Positions 1 to 8,589 of a DNA stretch of 64,000 nucleotides are shown piece by piece (the stretch's first letter is position 1; every line of letters begins with the position of its first letter). Origin of the DNA: Eubacterium maltosivorans. GTDB lineage: Bacteria > Bacillota > Clostridia > Eubacteriales > Eubacteriaceae. Where the stretch lies: positions 3,302,349-3,366,348 of the forward strand of contig NZ_CP029487.1 of assembly GCF_002441855.2 (NCBI RefSeq), written 5' to 3'. Made by a program: the position numbers and the translations under genes. Below the pieces are notes generated by a model. The model did no database searches and was not told the DNA's origin. It worked only from the letters and a program-made list of their open reading frames with translations.

Positions 1-885
1 GTGTCTTTTAAAGGTGTAATGACCGAACTGATCACGCCATTTACAGAAGACGGACAGGTGGATTACCCTCTGTTAAGGGGTGAGGTAGCGTATCAGCTTC
101 AAAATGGCATAAAAGCGCTGTTTACCAATGGGATAGCCAGTGAATCCCTGTCACTCACGGCAGAGGAGCTGATTGAGACCACTAAGACAGTCGTGGAGGC
201 AGCCGGGGACCGGGCGCTGGTAATGGGGAACATTGCCTGCCAGACCCTTCCGGAGGCCATGCAGGTTTTAAGGGGCTATGAGGCTGCCGGCGTGGACGCG
301 GTCTGCATCCAGCAGCCCTGTGTTTACAGCATTCCCCAGGAGGAGCTGGTGGCCTACTTTGACGCCATCGCGTCCGCCACGACCCTTCCGGCAGGCATCT
401 ACAACGCCCCGCAGACAGGGAATACGCTGTCGCCGGCGTCGGTGGCGGCCATCTTCAAGCATAATGAAAATATGCAGTTCTACAAGGAGAGCACCATCGA
501 CTTTGTGCACATTCAGAACACGATGCGCCTCATCGGGCCGGACCGCTCCATGACGTTTTTAAATGGCAGTGACGCGACCACCTTTTCGGTCATGCAGCTC
601 GGCGGGGCCGGCGTGGTATCCCTGATATCCGCGGTCTTTCCAAAGGCGGTTCTGAAGCTGGTAAACGCCATGGAGGCAGGAGATATTGCAGGTGGACGAG
701 CGGCGCAGAATGAAATTCTGCTCATTCGGGAAGCCCTGAAGACCGGGCCCTTTGTGGCAGGCTACAAATACGCCGCCGGGTTGATGGGTGTGCCTCTGGG
801 GTATATGCGCAGGCCGCTGGCAGAGCTGAGTGAGGGCGAAAAAGAAAAGATAAAGACAAGCCTGGAAAAGCTTCGGCTGGTCTGA
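1..885 (+). CDS. DHDPS/NAL-family class I aldolase
   Basis: A 294-residue (beta/alpha)8-barrel aldolase or synthase of the dihydrodipicolinate synthase / N-acetylneuraminate lyase superfamily, which works through a Schiff base on pyruvate or a related 2-oxo acid. The Schiff-base lysine is K162 in FYKEST and the general-base tyrosine is Y134 in GIYNAP. The substrate-binding loop near residues 42-48 reads TNGIASES instead of the GTTGE common in DapA, so a catabolic aldolase is more likely than lysine biosynthesis. Length is normal for the family. It starts with GTG at base 1, so the upstream region and ribosome site cannot be seen. It is the first visible gene of a rightward cluster with deoC, an SDR and a sugar kinase. 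The substrate is unknown. Confidence 0.85.
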   Translation: MSFKGVMTELITPFTEDGQVDYPLLRGEVAYQLQNGIKALFTNGIASESLSLTAEELIETTKTVVEAAGDRALVMGNIACQTLPEAMQVLRGYEAAGVDAVCIQQPCVYSIPQEELVAYFDAIASATTLPAGIYNAPQTGNTLSPASVAAIFKHNENMQFYKESTIDFVHIQNTMRLIGPDRSMTFLNGSDATTFSVMQLGGAGVVSLISAVFPKAVLKLVNAMEAGDIAGGRAAQNEILLIREALKTGPFVAGYKYAAGLMGVPLGYMRRPLAELSEGEKEKIKTSLEKLRLV

Positions 886-918
886 GTGACGGATTAGAAT
901 AACGAAACGAGGTTTAGT

Positions 919-1578
919 ATGGATAAAAAACAATTAGCTGGTATGATGGACCACACCCTGCTCAAGGCTGTGGCCACACCGGAGCAGATCGCGAAAATTT
1001 GTGAGGAAGCCAGGGAAATCGGCGCGGCGTCGGTATGCGTCAATCCCTGCAATGTAAGACAGGCGGCAGAGCTTCTGAAGGGCTCAGAGGTTAAGGTATG
1101 CACCGTTATTGGGTTTCCGCTGGGGGCCAACACCCCGGCCGTCAAAGCCTTTGAGACAGAGGACGCCATCGCGGGCGGCGCCCAGGAGGTGGACATGGTC
1201 ATCAATGTCGGCGCGCTGAAGGCAGGCGACCAGGATACCGTGTACAGAGACATCAAGGCTGTTGTGGACGCCGCGGACGGCACCCTGGTCAAGGTGATCA
1301 TTGAGACCTGTTACCTGACCGACGCCGAAAAAACCACTGCCTGCCAGATGGCCGCGAAGGCGGGAGCCGACTTTGTCAAGACCTCCACAGGCTTTGGCAC
1401 CGGCGGCGCCAACCCGCACGACGTAGCGCTGATGAAGGCCAGCATTCCAGACACCATGCAGGTAAAAGCATCTGGGGGGATGCATGTATGGGCAGACGCC
1501 AAGGCCAATATCGAAGCCGGCGCTGACCGTCTGGGCGTGTCGGCCAGCCTGGCGATACTCGACAGCTTTGATGAATAG
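919..1578 (+). CDS. deoC: Deoxyribose-phosphate aldolase
   Basis: A 219-residue class I aldolase that splits 2-deoxyribose 5-phosphate into glyceraldehyde 3-phosphate and acetaldehyde in the cytoplasm. The Schiff-base lysine is K154 in FVKTSTGF, the proton-relay lysine is K183 in VKASGG, and the conserved aspartate is D92 in VDMVINVG. The N-terminal DHTLLK signature is present and length is normal. An ACGAGG site lies 5-10 bases before the ATG. It lies 33 bp after the preceding aldolase gene and 33 bp before the SDR gene, so probably one transcript. The neighbours (FGGY kinase, SDR, no nucleoside phosphorylase) suggest it may serve a dedicated sugar or polyol route rather than nucleoside salvage. 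That role is inference; the family call is firm. Confidence 0.93.
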   Translation: MDKKQLAGMMDHTLLKAVATPEQIAKICEEAREIGAASVCVNPCNVRQAAELLKGSEVKVCTVIGFPLGANTPAVKAFETEDAIAGGAQEVDMVINVGALKAGDQDTVYRDIKAVVDAADGTLVKVIIETCYLTDAEKTTACQMAAKAGADFVKTSTGFGTGGANPHDVALMKASIPDTMQVKASGGMHVWADAKANIEAGADRLGVSASLAILDSFDE

Positions 1579-1611
1579 CATGATTTAAGGGGATCATTTG
1601 AGAGGAGATAT

Positions 1612-2418
1612 ATGATGAATCATCAAAAGAATACAATGTCCGAAAAACCTGTTATCGCCGTCACCGGCGGCGGTCAGGGGATAGGACGGGCCATTTTGCT
1701 CTACTTTACCGAACGCGGCTACAATGCCGCTGTGCTGGATATGAACCTGGAGACAGCCGCTGCTGTGGCTGAGGAATGTAAGGCCAGGGGCGCTGACGCC
1801 ATCGCGGTCGAGTGCAATGTCACAGACTCCGCGAGTGTCAACGCCGCCTATGATCAGATCGGAGGTTATTTTGGCGGGCGTCTGGACGTCCAGGTCAACA
1901 ACGCCGGTGTCTTCCGCAGAGAGCGCGTTGAGGATGCAACCGACGACGTGACCGACCTGCTCATCGACGTGAACCTGCGGGGGCCGGTTTACACCAGCCG
2001 GGCAGCCATTAAAATCATGAAGGAGCAGGGGCACGGCAGTATCATCAACGCCCACTCCATCCTGGGGCAGTTCCCGGATTTCGGGCTTGGAGTCTACAGC
2101 GCCACCAAGGCCGGGCTCTTTGCACTGACCCGCGTACTGGCCGCGGAGTGCGCGCCCTACGGCATCCGCGTGAACGGCTACGCGCCGTCTGTCACCGACA
2201 CCCCGATGGTGCACCACATCATTGAGGAGCGTCCTGAGGCCAAGCTGGACCAGATCCCCATGCGCGAATTCGGCACGCCGGACCAGATCGCCAAGATCTG
2301 CTGGTTCTTCGCGTCGGATCTCTGTGAGTACACCACCGGGATCAATGTGCCCTGTGACGGCGGCACCTGGGATGTTCAGAGGCCTTTCATGGCCTGGAAG
2401 GCCGCCGGAAAGCTTTAA
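1612..2418 (+). CDS. SDR-family NAD(P)-dependent oxidoreductase
   Basis: A classical short-chain dehydrogenase/reductase of 268 residues. The cofactor glycine motif TGGGQGIG is at residues 18-25, NNAG at 96-99, and the catalytic Ser-Tyr-Lys set is S149, Y162 and K166 (VYSATK). The C-terminal CDGG segment is also typical. It would oxidise or reduce a hydroxyl of the sugar or polyol handled by this cluster; the substrate cannot be read from sequence. ATG 1612 follows GAGAGGAGATAT; the in-frame ATG codons at 1615 and 1636 are possible alternatives, the last giving a more usual N-terminus (MSEKPVIAVTGG). The gene is 40 bp before the FGGY kinase gene and probably co-transcribed with it. Confidence 0.9.
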   Translation: MMNHQKNTMSEKPVIAVTGGGQGIGRAILLYFTERGYNAAVLDMNLETAAAVAEECKARGADAIAVECNVTDSASVNAAYDQIGGYFGGRLDVQVNNAGVFRRERVEDATDDVTDLLIDVNLRGPVYTSRAAIKIMKEQGHGSIINAHSILGQFPDFGLGVYSATKAGLFALTRVLAAECAPYGIRVNGYAPSVTDTPMVHHIIEERPEAKLDQIPMREFGTPDQIAKICWFFASDLCEYTTGINVPCDGGTWDVQRPFMAWKAAGKL

Positions 2419-2458
2419 GCGGATTGTGATTTAACAGGAGAGATAGGAGAGTAATACG

Positions 2459-4003
2459 ATGAAAACTGGTTATATCATTGGAATTGATTCGGGGACATCT
2501 ATGGTAAAGGCCGCTTTGTTTGATATGCAGGGGAATGAAATCTGCGTCGCCTCACGGTCGACCCCTGTGGAGGAACCGTACTTTGGCTGGTCAGAATTCG
2601 ACATGGACGTGGACTGGAAGGAGGTCGCCAGCGTTATCAGCGACCTCATGGGAAAATGCGGCGTGGACAAGAAGGAAGTGCTGGCCATCGGGCTCGGCGG
2701 AAAGGGTGTGGGCGTCTGCTTCCTGGATAAGGACAACCGTCCTGCCCGCAAGGGGATTCTCTGGAACGACGCCCGCTGCGCCGGCATGACCCGGGAATGG
2801 ATCGAGAGCGGCAAGATGGAGCAGATTTTTGGCGCGACTGCCAACTGGCTGATGACCGGCGACGTAGGCATCCTGCTGCCCTGGATGAAGGCCCATGAGC
2901 CCGAGGTGCTGGAACGGACAGCCCACTTCTGCCTGAATACCAACTGGATGTGCTACAACCTGACCGGCGAATTCGGCTCAAACGCTACAGATTTTTACTC
3001 CCAGATCGATGAGACCCGCACCTACAGCGACAAAGTCATGGAGATTGAGGGGATCCTCGACCTGAAGGATAAATTCCTGCCGCTGCAGGAGCCCTGGGAA
3101 ATCTGCGGCCATGTCACCGAAAAGGCTGCGCAGCAGACCGGGCTGGCAGCCGGCACGCCGGTGGCCTCTATTGGCTGGGATGTTGTCTGCTGCAGCGCCG
3201 GCGTCGGCGCGGTGGACGACGGACAGGCCAATATTATTCTGGGAACCTCTGGCGTCATCATGCTGACCATGCCGAAGTTTGCCCACTCACCCATGCTGGG
3301 CTGCCAGACCATCCACAACATACCGGGTAAATGGCAGCAGCTCATCGCGCCGCTGACCGGCACGCCGAACAGCGACTGGTTTGTGAACAACTTTACCTGC
3401 GCGGATAAGCTGCAGGCCGAAAAGGAAGGCCGCAGCGTGTACGCCCTCTTTGACGAGGTGATCGACAAGGTGAACCCGGGCTGTGACGGCGCCATCTACC
3501 ATCCTTATATGAACGCGGCGGGAGAACGCGCGCCCTTTACCAATACCAACGCCAGGGGCAACTTCTTCGGGCTGAACCTCCACAGCGACCGCCACGTCAT
3601 GCAGCGCGCCGTGTACGAGGGCATGGCCTTTGCCAACAAGCACTGCCTGGACGCCTACACCTATCCGGTGAGCGATATCCGCCTGTCCGGCGGCGGCTCC
3701 AAGAGCCCGGTGTGGTGCCAGATTTTTGCGGACATCTGCAACGCGCCCATCAGCCTGCCCGGCGGCACCGAGTTCGGCGCCAAGGGTGTCGCCTGGAACG
3801 CGGCACTGGCAGCCGGCTATTTCGGCAGCTGGCAGGAAGCCTCCGAGGCCTTCTGCAAGGTGGAACGCGTCTACGAGCCCATTGCGGAGAACGTAAGCAT
3901 CTACGCCGACCTGTACGAGGTCTACAAGGCGATCCCTTACGCGCTGTTCCCGGCCTGGGAAGCCCGGACCGAGTTCCTCAAAAAACACGGCTTCCAGGGA
4001 TAA
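2459..4003 (+). CDS. FGGY-family carbohydrate kinase
   Basis: A 514-residue kinase of the FGGY family (xylulose, glycerol, erythritol kinases), which phosphorylates a sugar or polyol with ATP in the cytoplasm. The N-terminal phosphate-binding segment GIDSGTSMVKA is at residues 8-18 and the second-domain ATP segment LSGGGSKSPVWCQIFAD starts near residue 409. Length is normal. Several family members with different substrates share these features, so no substrate is assigned; the neighbourhood (deoC, SDR, NAL-type aldolase) fits a pathway that phosphorylates, oxidises and then cleaves its substrate. The ATG at 2459 follows AGGAGAGATAGGAGAG. A strong terminator follows the gene, splitting the cluster. 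Confidence 0.88.
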   Translation: MKTGYIIGIDSGTSMVKAALFDMQGNEICVASRSTPVEEPYFGWSEFDMDVDWKEVASVISDLMGKCGVDKKEVLAIGLGGKGVGVCFLDKDNRPARKGILWNDARCAGMTREWIESGKMEQIFGATANWLMTGDVGILLPWMKAHEPEVLERTAHFCLNTNWMCYNLTGEFGSNATDFYSQIDETRTYSDKVMEIEGILDLKDKFLPLQEPWEICGHVTEKAAQQTGLAAGTPVASIGWDVVCCSAGVGAVDDGQANIILGTSGVIMLTMPKFAHSPMLGCQTIHNIPGKWQQLIAPLTGTPNSDWFVNNFTCADKLQAEKEGRSVYALFDEVIDKVNPGCDGAIYHPYMNAAGERAPFTNTNARGNFFGLNLHSDRHVMQRAVYEGMAFANKHCLDAYTYPVSDIRLSGGGSKSPVWCQIFADICNAPISLPGGTEFGAKGVAWNAALAAGYFGSWQEASEAFCKVERVYEPIAENVSIYADLYEVYKAIPYALFPAWEARTEFLKKHGFQG

Positions 4004-4036
4004 TCCCGGGATCGTAACCCTCTATAACTTATAAGA

Positions 4037-4067
4037 GAAACCGGCTTTTCCCAAAGCCGGTTTTTTA
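4037..4067 (+). terminator. Intrinsic terminator after the FGGY kinase gene
   Basis: A near-perfect stem AAACCGGCTTT / AAAGCCGGTTT with a TCCC loop followed by T residues. It lies inside the rightward cluster, so the DUF89 and tautomerase genes downstream need read-through or their own promoter. Confidence 0.85.
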
Positions 4068-4085
4068 CTCAGAAAGGAGCACACA

Positions 4086-4994
4086 ATGCATTTTCTATGT
4101 CTGGCAAGGTGCCAGCTGGGGTTTCTGCTGCGGCAGTTTGAGCTGTTTGGCCTTTCCGCCGAGCAGCAGAATGACATTTTGAGAAAGGAAGTGGCCCTGG
4201 TGAGCGGCCAGAGCATCGACATTCACGCCGGTATTTCCGGCTCGCGCATGTTTCGGCTTCTCTGTGAGGCTCTGGGAGACCCGGACCCGCTAAAGGGCGC
4301 GAGAGAGAGCCAGAACGCGCAGATGCTGGAGCTCCTGCCCGCTGTCCGGGAGGCTGTGAGAGCAGGGGAGAACCCGCTGCACTGCGCCCTGAAGGCAGCT
4401 GCCAGCGGCAATATTGTGGACGTGTCCTTTGCCGATGACTTTGACGTGGCCGGCGCCCTTGAAAAAAGTATGGCGGCGCCCTTTGCCATCGATGACTTCG
4501 GGCTTTTTACCCGGCGGCTGGCAGCGGCCAGAACCCTGACGCTGGCGGCAGACAACGCGGGGGAGATTGTGCTCGACCGTCTGCTGCTGGAGGAAATACA
4601 GCGCTGGCGGCGTCAAAAGGGCCTGCCCGGGGTCAGGGCCACCGTACTGGTAAAAGGCGGCCCCATTTACAACGACGCTTTGAGGCAGGACGCCCTGACG
4701 GCCGGGCTGGACCGCGAGGCTGATATTCTGGACACTGGGTCCGACACGATCGGCATTCACGCCGCCTGCCTGTCGGAAAGCGCCCTTGAGAACCTGCTGG
4801 CCGCGGATATGATTATCTCAAAGGGGCTGGCGAATTACGAGAGCGATTTTGGCAGCGAGGCTTTCCCAGAGAAGATTTTTTACCTGTTCCGGTCCAAGTG
4901 CGAGGTGCTTTCAGGCCAGCTGGGCATTCCGCTGGGGAGCGGCGTGCTCATGGCCCATCATAGAGAACAAGGAGGAAGAAATGCCTTACATTAA
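4086..4994 (+). CDS. DUF89 / ARMT1-like metal-dependent phosphatase family protein
   Basis: A 302-residue protein with DUF89 hallmarks: ADNAGEIVLD at residues 155-164 (metal-binding Asp-Asn and downstream Glu), VKGGPIYNDA at 189-198, ISKGLANYES at 244-253 and RSKCEVLS at 269-276. DUF89 proteins are proposed damage-control phosphatases acting on harmful sugar or cofactor phosphates. In a cluster with a sugar kinase and aldolases, removal of an off-pathway phosphorylated intermediate is a sensible inferred role. The ATG follows AGAAAGGAGCACACA. Its last 14 bases overlap the start of the tautomerase gene, implying translational coupling. Confidence 0.75.
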   Translation: MHFLCLARCQLGFLLRQFELFGLSAEQQNDILRKEVALVSGQSIDIHAGISGSRMFRLLCEALGDPDPLKGARESQNAQMLELLPAVREAVRAGENPLHCALKAAASGNIVDVSFADDFDVAGALEKSMAAPFAIDDFGLFTRRLAAARTLTLAADNAGEIVLDRLLLEEIQRWRRQKGLPGVRATVLVKGGPIYNDALRQDALTAGLDREADILDTGSDTIGIHAACLSESALENLLAADMIISKGLANYESDFGSEAFPEKIFYLFRSKCEVLSGQLGIPLGSGVLMAHHREQGGRNALH

Positions 4995-5322
4995 GATCAG
5001 TCTTTCTAAGAAGATAACCTGCGAGGAAAAGCAGGCGCTGGCCGCAGAAATCGCGGCCGTTATTCCACTGCTGCCAGATAAGCCCGGAGACCGGGCCATG
5101 GTTGAGATTCACGATGGCTGTGATTTGTACCGCGGCGGCCAGCCCGCCGGCTGCGCCTTTATGGAGACGCGCCTGTACCAGGAAACGCCCAAACCCTTTT
5201 TAAAACAGTATACTGAAGCGCTGTTCGAGGTGTTTGAGCGACGGCTCGGATACAGTAAAGCCCAGATCTATTTCAATATTCTGGAGCTGGACCACTGGGG
5301 CTCAAAGGGAACCCTGCGGTGA
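4981..5322 (+). CDS. Tautomerase superfamily protein, MIF-like
   Basis: A 113-residue protein beginning MPYIKI. Removal of Met would expose Pro1, the catalytic base of the tautomerase superfamily. The length (about 115) and the C-terminal IYFNILELDHWGSKGT segment resemble the MIF / phenylpyruvate tautomerase group rather than the roughly 62-residue 4-oxalocrotonate tautomerases. A likely activity is keto-enol tautomerisation of an oxo intermediate of the cluster; this is inference. The start at 4981 is set by AAGGAGGAAGAA just upstream and by Pro2. It overlaps the DUF89 gene by 14 bases. A bidirectional terminator follows. Confidence 0.8.
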   Translation: MPYIKISLSKKITCEEKQALAAEIAAVIPLLPDKPGDRAMVEIHDGCDLYRGGQPAGCAFMETRLYQETPKPFLKQYTEALFEVFERRLGYSKAQIYFNILELDHWGSKGTLR

Positions 5323-5331
5323 GTGCGCATT

Positions 5332-5362
5332 AAAAAAGAACGGACCTGAGAAGCCGTTCTTT
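5332..5362. terminator. Bidirectional terminator between convergent genes
   Basis: The stem AAAAAAGAACGG / CCGTTCTTTTTT serves both the rightward tautomerase gene and the leftward SorC regulator gene, whose stop codons lie on either side. Confidence 0.88.
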
Positions 5363-5367
5363 TTTAT

Positions 5368-6330
5368 TTACAGCACGCCCTCGCGCCGCGCCAGGTCAAT
5401 AACCCGCGCCGCGGTCAGGGAGTCGGTGACCAGCACGTCGATCCAGCCGGCTTTCAGGGCATAGTAAACCGCCCTGGCCTTTTGGCGGCCGACGATGCAG
5501 GCCAGCACACATTCGGCGTTTTTAATGGCGTCCAGGGAGACACCGACCGTACGCTTATCCAGCTCGGGATCACAGATATTGCCGTCTTTATCAAAGAAAC
5601 GGCTGCAGATACTGCCAACAGCCTCCACGTCTCTCAGCCTGGCGATGTTGTCATCGTTCAGGTATCCGGCCTGATAGAGGCAGGAATCCTCGTCCGGGGT
5701 CGCGATGTTGACAAAGAGCTTGTTGCAGTCCTCCACCCGTTCCAGCAGGCTGCGGACCTTGGCGTCGTGCAGGAGGATATCGAGGATAATCGGGCTTTCC
5801 ACCAGCGCCGGGCAGGGCAGGCAGAAAGCGCTCTCGGCGCCCAGCTTCTGTGACAGGTTGCTGATGATCTCGTGGGCGAAGCTGCGGCAGTTGGCATTGT
5901 CGACTGCCCCGGAGAGCTGGACCAGGGAGCAGTCCGGCAGGGAAAAGGCCGGAAATTCCTTTGAGAGCTCAAAGAGCGTCCAGCCCCAGTTCACGCCAAT
6001 ATGGTCGCCCGGGTTCAGAAAGGTCGGAAGAAACTGCGCGCCCAGGCGGGCGGTGAGCTGGATGGCCAGCTCCACATCGTCCTCGGGCACAGAGGCCACG
6101 CGGGCGCCCTTGAGGTGAAAAGCGGTTAAGAGCTGCTGCTCCATCTCGCTGATATCGTCGATGGCGTCGTCGATGAAAATCTTGACGATGCCCCGTTCCC
6201 GCGCTTCCGCCAGCTTTCTCGACACCTTGGGACGGGAAATGCTGAACTGGGTGGCGATTTCGGACTGAGTCCGCCCCTCTTCATAATATAGCTTGGCAAT
6301 TGCCTGTAATAAGCGCTGATCTGTGTTCAT
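5368..6330 (-). CDS. SorC-family transcriptional regulator of the upstream catabolic cluster
   Basis: A 320-residue regulator with an N-terminal helix-turn-helix (about residues 10-50: AIAKLYYEEGRTQSEIATQFSIS, then RPKVSRKL) and a C-terminal SorC-type effector domain related to sugar-phosphate isomerases (VNWGWTL near 115, VQLSGAVDN near 140, and a C-terminal VLVTDSLTAARVIDL). SorC regulators such as B. subtilis DeoR sense phosphorylated sugars. Convergent placement against the deoC-kinase cluster suggests it controls that cluster. ATG 6330 is chosen because GGAG sits 9 bases upstream; an in-frame TTG at 6357 has no ribosome site. A promoter and possible operators lie upstream. Confidence 0.87.
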   Translation of the reverse strand: MNTDQRLLQAIAKLYYEEGRTQSEIATQFSISRPKVSRKLAEARERGIVKIFIDDAIDDISEMEQQLLTAFHLKGARVASVPEDDVELAIQLTARLGAQFLPTFLNPGDHIGVNWGWTLFELSKEFPAFSLPDCSLVQLSGAVDNANCRSFAHEIISNLSQKLGAESAFCLPCPALVESPIILDILLHDAKVRSLLERVEDCNKLFVNIATPDEDSCLYQAGYLNDDNIARLRDVEAVGSICSRFFDKDGNICDPELDKRTVGVSLDAIKNAECVLACIVGRQKARAVYYALKAGWIDVLVTDSLTAARVIDLARREGVL

Positions 6331-6361
6331 TGTCTTTATCTCCAATGCGTTTTTCAAATTG

Positions 6362-6440
6362 ATCGTCTGTTTAATCCTTAGACGATGAACAAAAAGTGTC
6401 CTTTAACCTCTATTATAGATTAAAAGACTTGTTTTTACAA
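6362..6440 (-). promoter_or_regulatory. SorC gene promoter with candidate operators
   Basis: On the minus strand TTGTAA (6435-6440) and TATAAT (6412-6417) are 17 bp apart. An inverted repeat ATCGTCT / AGACGAT (6362-6368 and 6380-6386) lies in the leader. TGAACAAAA at 6385-6393 is matched in inverted form by TTTTGTTCA at 6466-6474, on the far side of the promoter. These are plausible autoregulatory SorC sites; binding is inferred. Confidence 0.5.
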
Positions 6441-6684
6441 GCGAAATGGGGGCAAAAATGAAATTTTGTTCAAAAATTAAAAAAATAGTCATATGGTTTG
6501 CGGGATAAAACAGTTCGGACTTTTAACAGATAAGGTGAAAAAGAAGCATAAAAACATTTGTGTTAAAAAACGGGTTTAGGGCTGGGCTGGTTTCTACATC
6601 CGGTTATTTTGTAAAACCATTACACAACATATAGACGCGAATGTAAACGAGAAACATTTTGAAAACAAAAAGTGCATTTACATA

Positions 6685-6747
6685 TTGACAATGATAATTA
6701 AGACTGCTATAATTATACTTTACTTTTTGGAGGAATCGTGTTATAAT
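6685..6747 (+). promoter_or_regulatory. Tandem sigma-A promoters of veg
   Basis: P1 is a perfect consensus: TTGACA 6685-6690, 17 bp, TATAAT 6708-6713. A second -10 TATAAT at 6742-6747 has TTTACT (6719-6724) exactly 17 bp upstream. The strength fits the very high expression known for veg. Confidence 0.8.
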
Positions 6748-6782
6748 GACTAAGATGTAAATCCACAAACGAGGTGAAGTTC

Positions 6783-7052
6783 ATGCAGAAACAAAAAGCG
6801 ACAATTATGGACGTCAAGCGTGAGGTTGAAAACTATCGTGGAAAAAGAGTAAAACTGGAAGCCCATAAGAGCAAGAAAAAGCTCTATCAAAAAGAAGGCG
6901 TTATTGAAGGGACTTACCCAAGCATCTTTACCGTCAGCGTAAAGGAAGATAAACGACCGACTCAGAGATTATCCTTCTCATATTCCGATGTCCTCACAAA
7001 AAGCGTTAAAATTGCGTTAGTAGACGAAGTCGAAGGCGCTTTCAGCTACTAA
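6783..7052 (+). CDS. veg: Veg family protein
   Basis: An 89-residue protein matching the Veg family of Gram-positive bacteria: a basic middle (GKRVKLEAHKSKKK), then GVIEGTYPSIFTV and LSFSYSDVLTKSV, as in B. subtilis Veg with its ETYPSVF and YSYADILT blocks. Veg is a small, abundant cytoplasmic protein that affects biofilm formation in B. subtilis. ATG 6783 is used because GAGGTG lies 7 bases upstream; an in-frame GTG at 6774 overlaps that site. It is monocistronic with consensus promoters and its own terminator. Confidence 0.93.
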   Translation: MQKQKATIMDVKREVENYRGKRVKLEAHKSKKKLYQKEGVIEGTYPSIFTVSVKEDKRPTQRLSFSYSDVLTKSVKIALVDEVEGAFSY

Positions 7053-7100
7053 GAATCCCACTGACATTCTGATTAAACCCGCATAAGCTCAAACGAAGGG

Positions 7101-7125
7101 GAAGAATCGCGTATTCTTCTTTTTT
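7101..7125 (+). terminator. veg terminator
   Basis: The stem GAAGAAT / ATTCTTC is followed by six T residues. Confidence 0.85.
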
Positions 7126-7157
7126 GATGCCAAATTTTGGCAGTTGAAAGCCTACAG

Positions 7158-7223
7158 ACGGCGCCCTCGCAGGCGGATGTTAAATTTTATGACATCCATC
7201 TGCGAGGGCGCCGTTTTATTTGT
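7158..7223 (+). terminator. Long hairpin terminator between veg and arcA
   Basis: Two 23-base arms at 7158-7180 and 7192-7214 are complementary with two mismatches and are followed by TTTTATTT. Only the plus-strand side is T-rich. It ends upstream transcripts before the arcA -10 (TATAAT 7246-7251); since it lies before that -10 it is not an arcA attenuator unless arcA is also read from further upstream. Confidence 0.75.
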
Positions 7224-7323
7224 TCTAACTTTAAGCCAAAAGGGGTATAATAGAACTATATGCCGTTTCAGGCAGGATACCGGATGGCGCTGGCTGTCCA
7301 GATAAAGATTGGAGAATAAGTGA

Positions 7324-8559
7324 ATGGAAGAAAAGCTACTGAGTATACAGTCGGAGATTGGAAAGCTGAACGCGGTCCTTCTGCACCGGCCGGGCAAGGA
7401 GCTTGAGCGCATTGTGCCCAACGTCCTCAAGGAGGTTCTTTTCGAGGATATCCCGTGGCTGCGGCGCATGCAGGAGGAGCATGACGCCTTCGCGAGGGTG
7501 CTCACCGGGCGCGGTATCCATGTGTATTATGTGGAGCAGCTGCTGACCGATATTCTGGCCGACGCAGAGGTGCGAAAAAGCCTGGTGCACGACGTCATCG
7601 ACCAGAACCCCTCCTCGGGGAACTACATCGATGGGTTTTTGCAGGAATACCTGCTTTCCATGGAGGACTGCAAGCTGGCGGAATCGCTGATCGCCGGGGT
7701 GCTCCAGAAGGAGCTGGACCATGTGGAGCGGGAGCGGGTGCTCTCGGATTATATCAACGAGTCTGAGCCCTACGCCTTTTACATGAATCCGCTGCCCAAC
7801 CTGTACTTTATGCGCGACCCGGCGGTCACCATCGGCGACGGCATGAGCATCAGCGCCATGGCCACCGAGGTGCGCAAGCGGGAAAGCCTGTATATGCACT
7901 ATATTTATAAAAATCATCCCCTGTTTGCCTCCTGCGGCGGGAAAGCTTACTATGAGTATGATAAGTTTTTCTCCGTAGAGGGCGGCGATATCCTGATCCT
8001 GAGCCCCACCGTGGTGGCTGTGGGCTGCAGCGAGCGCACCCAGGTGCAGGGGGTTGAGGAGCTGGCAAAACGCCTGTTTGAGGACAAGCCGGAGCTCGAG
8101 GGCGTGCTGGCCGTCAAGATTCCAAAGGACCGGGCTTTCATGCATCTGGACACCGTCTTTACCATGGTGGATTACGACAAATTTACGGTGTATCCCGGCA
8201 TTCTGGACCGTGTGGAAACGGTGATGATCCGCCGGGGCAGCAAGGGGCATCTGCGCTACGAGCGCATTGACAGCCTGCACGACGCCCTGAGGCGCGCCCT
8301 GAACCTCACCAGCATAAAGCTCATTGAGAGCGGCGGCGGCAATCCGGTGGCCGCGGCCAGAGAGCAGTGGAACGACAGCACCAATACCCTGGCCATCGCG
8401 CCTGGGGTGATCGTGGCCTACGGGCGCAACGAGCGCTCCAACGAGGTGCTGGCCCAGAATGGCATCGACGTGATCAGCATCGAGGCCTCCGAGCTGGTGC
8501 GGGGCCGTGGGGGCCCGCGGTGTATGACCATGCCCCTTAACCGCGACCCGGTGAAATAA
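7324..8559 (+). CDS. arcA: Arginine deiminase
   Basis: A 411-residue arginine deiminase that hydrolyses L-arginine to citrulline and ammonia, the first step of the ADI energy-yielding pathway. Signatures are YFMRDP near residue 165, VEGGD near 220, HLDT near 275 and the nucleophilic C400 in GPRCMTMPL. Length is normal. The ATG follows GGAGAATAAGTGA. Ornithine carbamoyltransferase, the next enzyme, is 6 kb downstream on the same strand instead of adjacent, and no carbamate kinase or arginine/ornithine antiporter is visible. A -10 TATAAT lies at 7246-7251 without a good -35, which may mean activator control. Confidence 0.96.
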   Translation: MEEKLLSIQSEIGKLNAVLLHRPGKELERIVPNVLKEVLFEDIPWLRRMQEEHDAFARVLTGRGIHVYYVEQLLTDILADAEVRKSLVHDVIDQNPSSGNYIDGFLQEYLLSMEDCKLAESLIAGVLQKELDHVERERVLSDYINESEPYAFYMNPLPNLYFMRDPAVTIGDGMSISAMATEVRKRESLYMHYIYKNHPLFASCGGKAYYEYDKFFSVEGGDILILSPTVVAVGCSERTQVQGVEELAKRLFEDKPELEGVLAVKIPKDRAFMHLDTVFTMVDYDKFTVYPGILDRVETVMIRRGSKGHLRYERIDSLHDALRRALNLTSIKLIESGGGNPVAAAREQWNDSTNTLAIAPGVIVAYGRNERSNEVLAQNGIDVISIEASELVRGRGGPRCMTMPLNRDPVK

Positions 8560-8560
8560 A

Positions 8561-8588
8561 AAAGCGCCGTGTTTTGGGGCGCTTTAGA
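8561..8588 (+). terminator. arcA terminator-like hairpin
   Basis: The stem AAAGCGCC / GGCGCTTT lies directly after the arcA stop codon with a short T tract. A near-copy of the same hairpin (21 of 25 bases identical) is at 8840-8864, on the far side of repeat R1. Confidence 0.65.
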
Positions 8589-8589
8589 G

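Noticed and set aside
7158..7260. A riboswitch in the arcA leader.
   Set aside because: The large hairpin is a simple near-perfect stem that lies before the likely -10, so it would not be in the arcA mRNA; no conserved aptamer is recognised.
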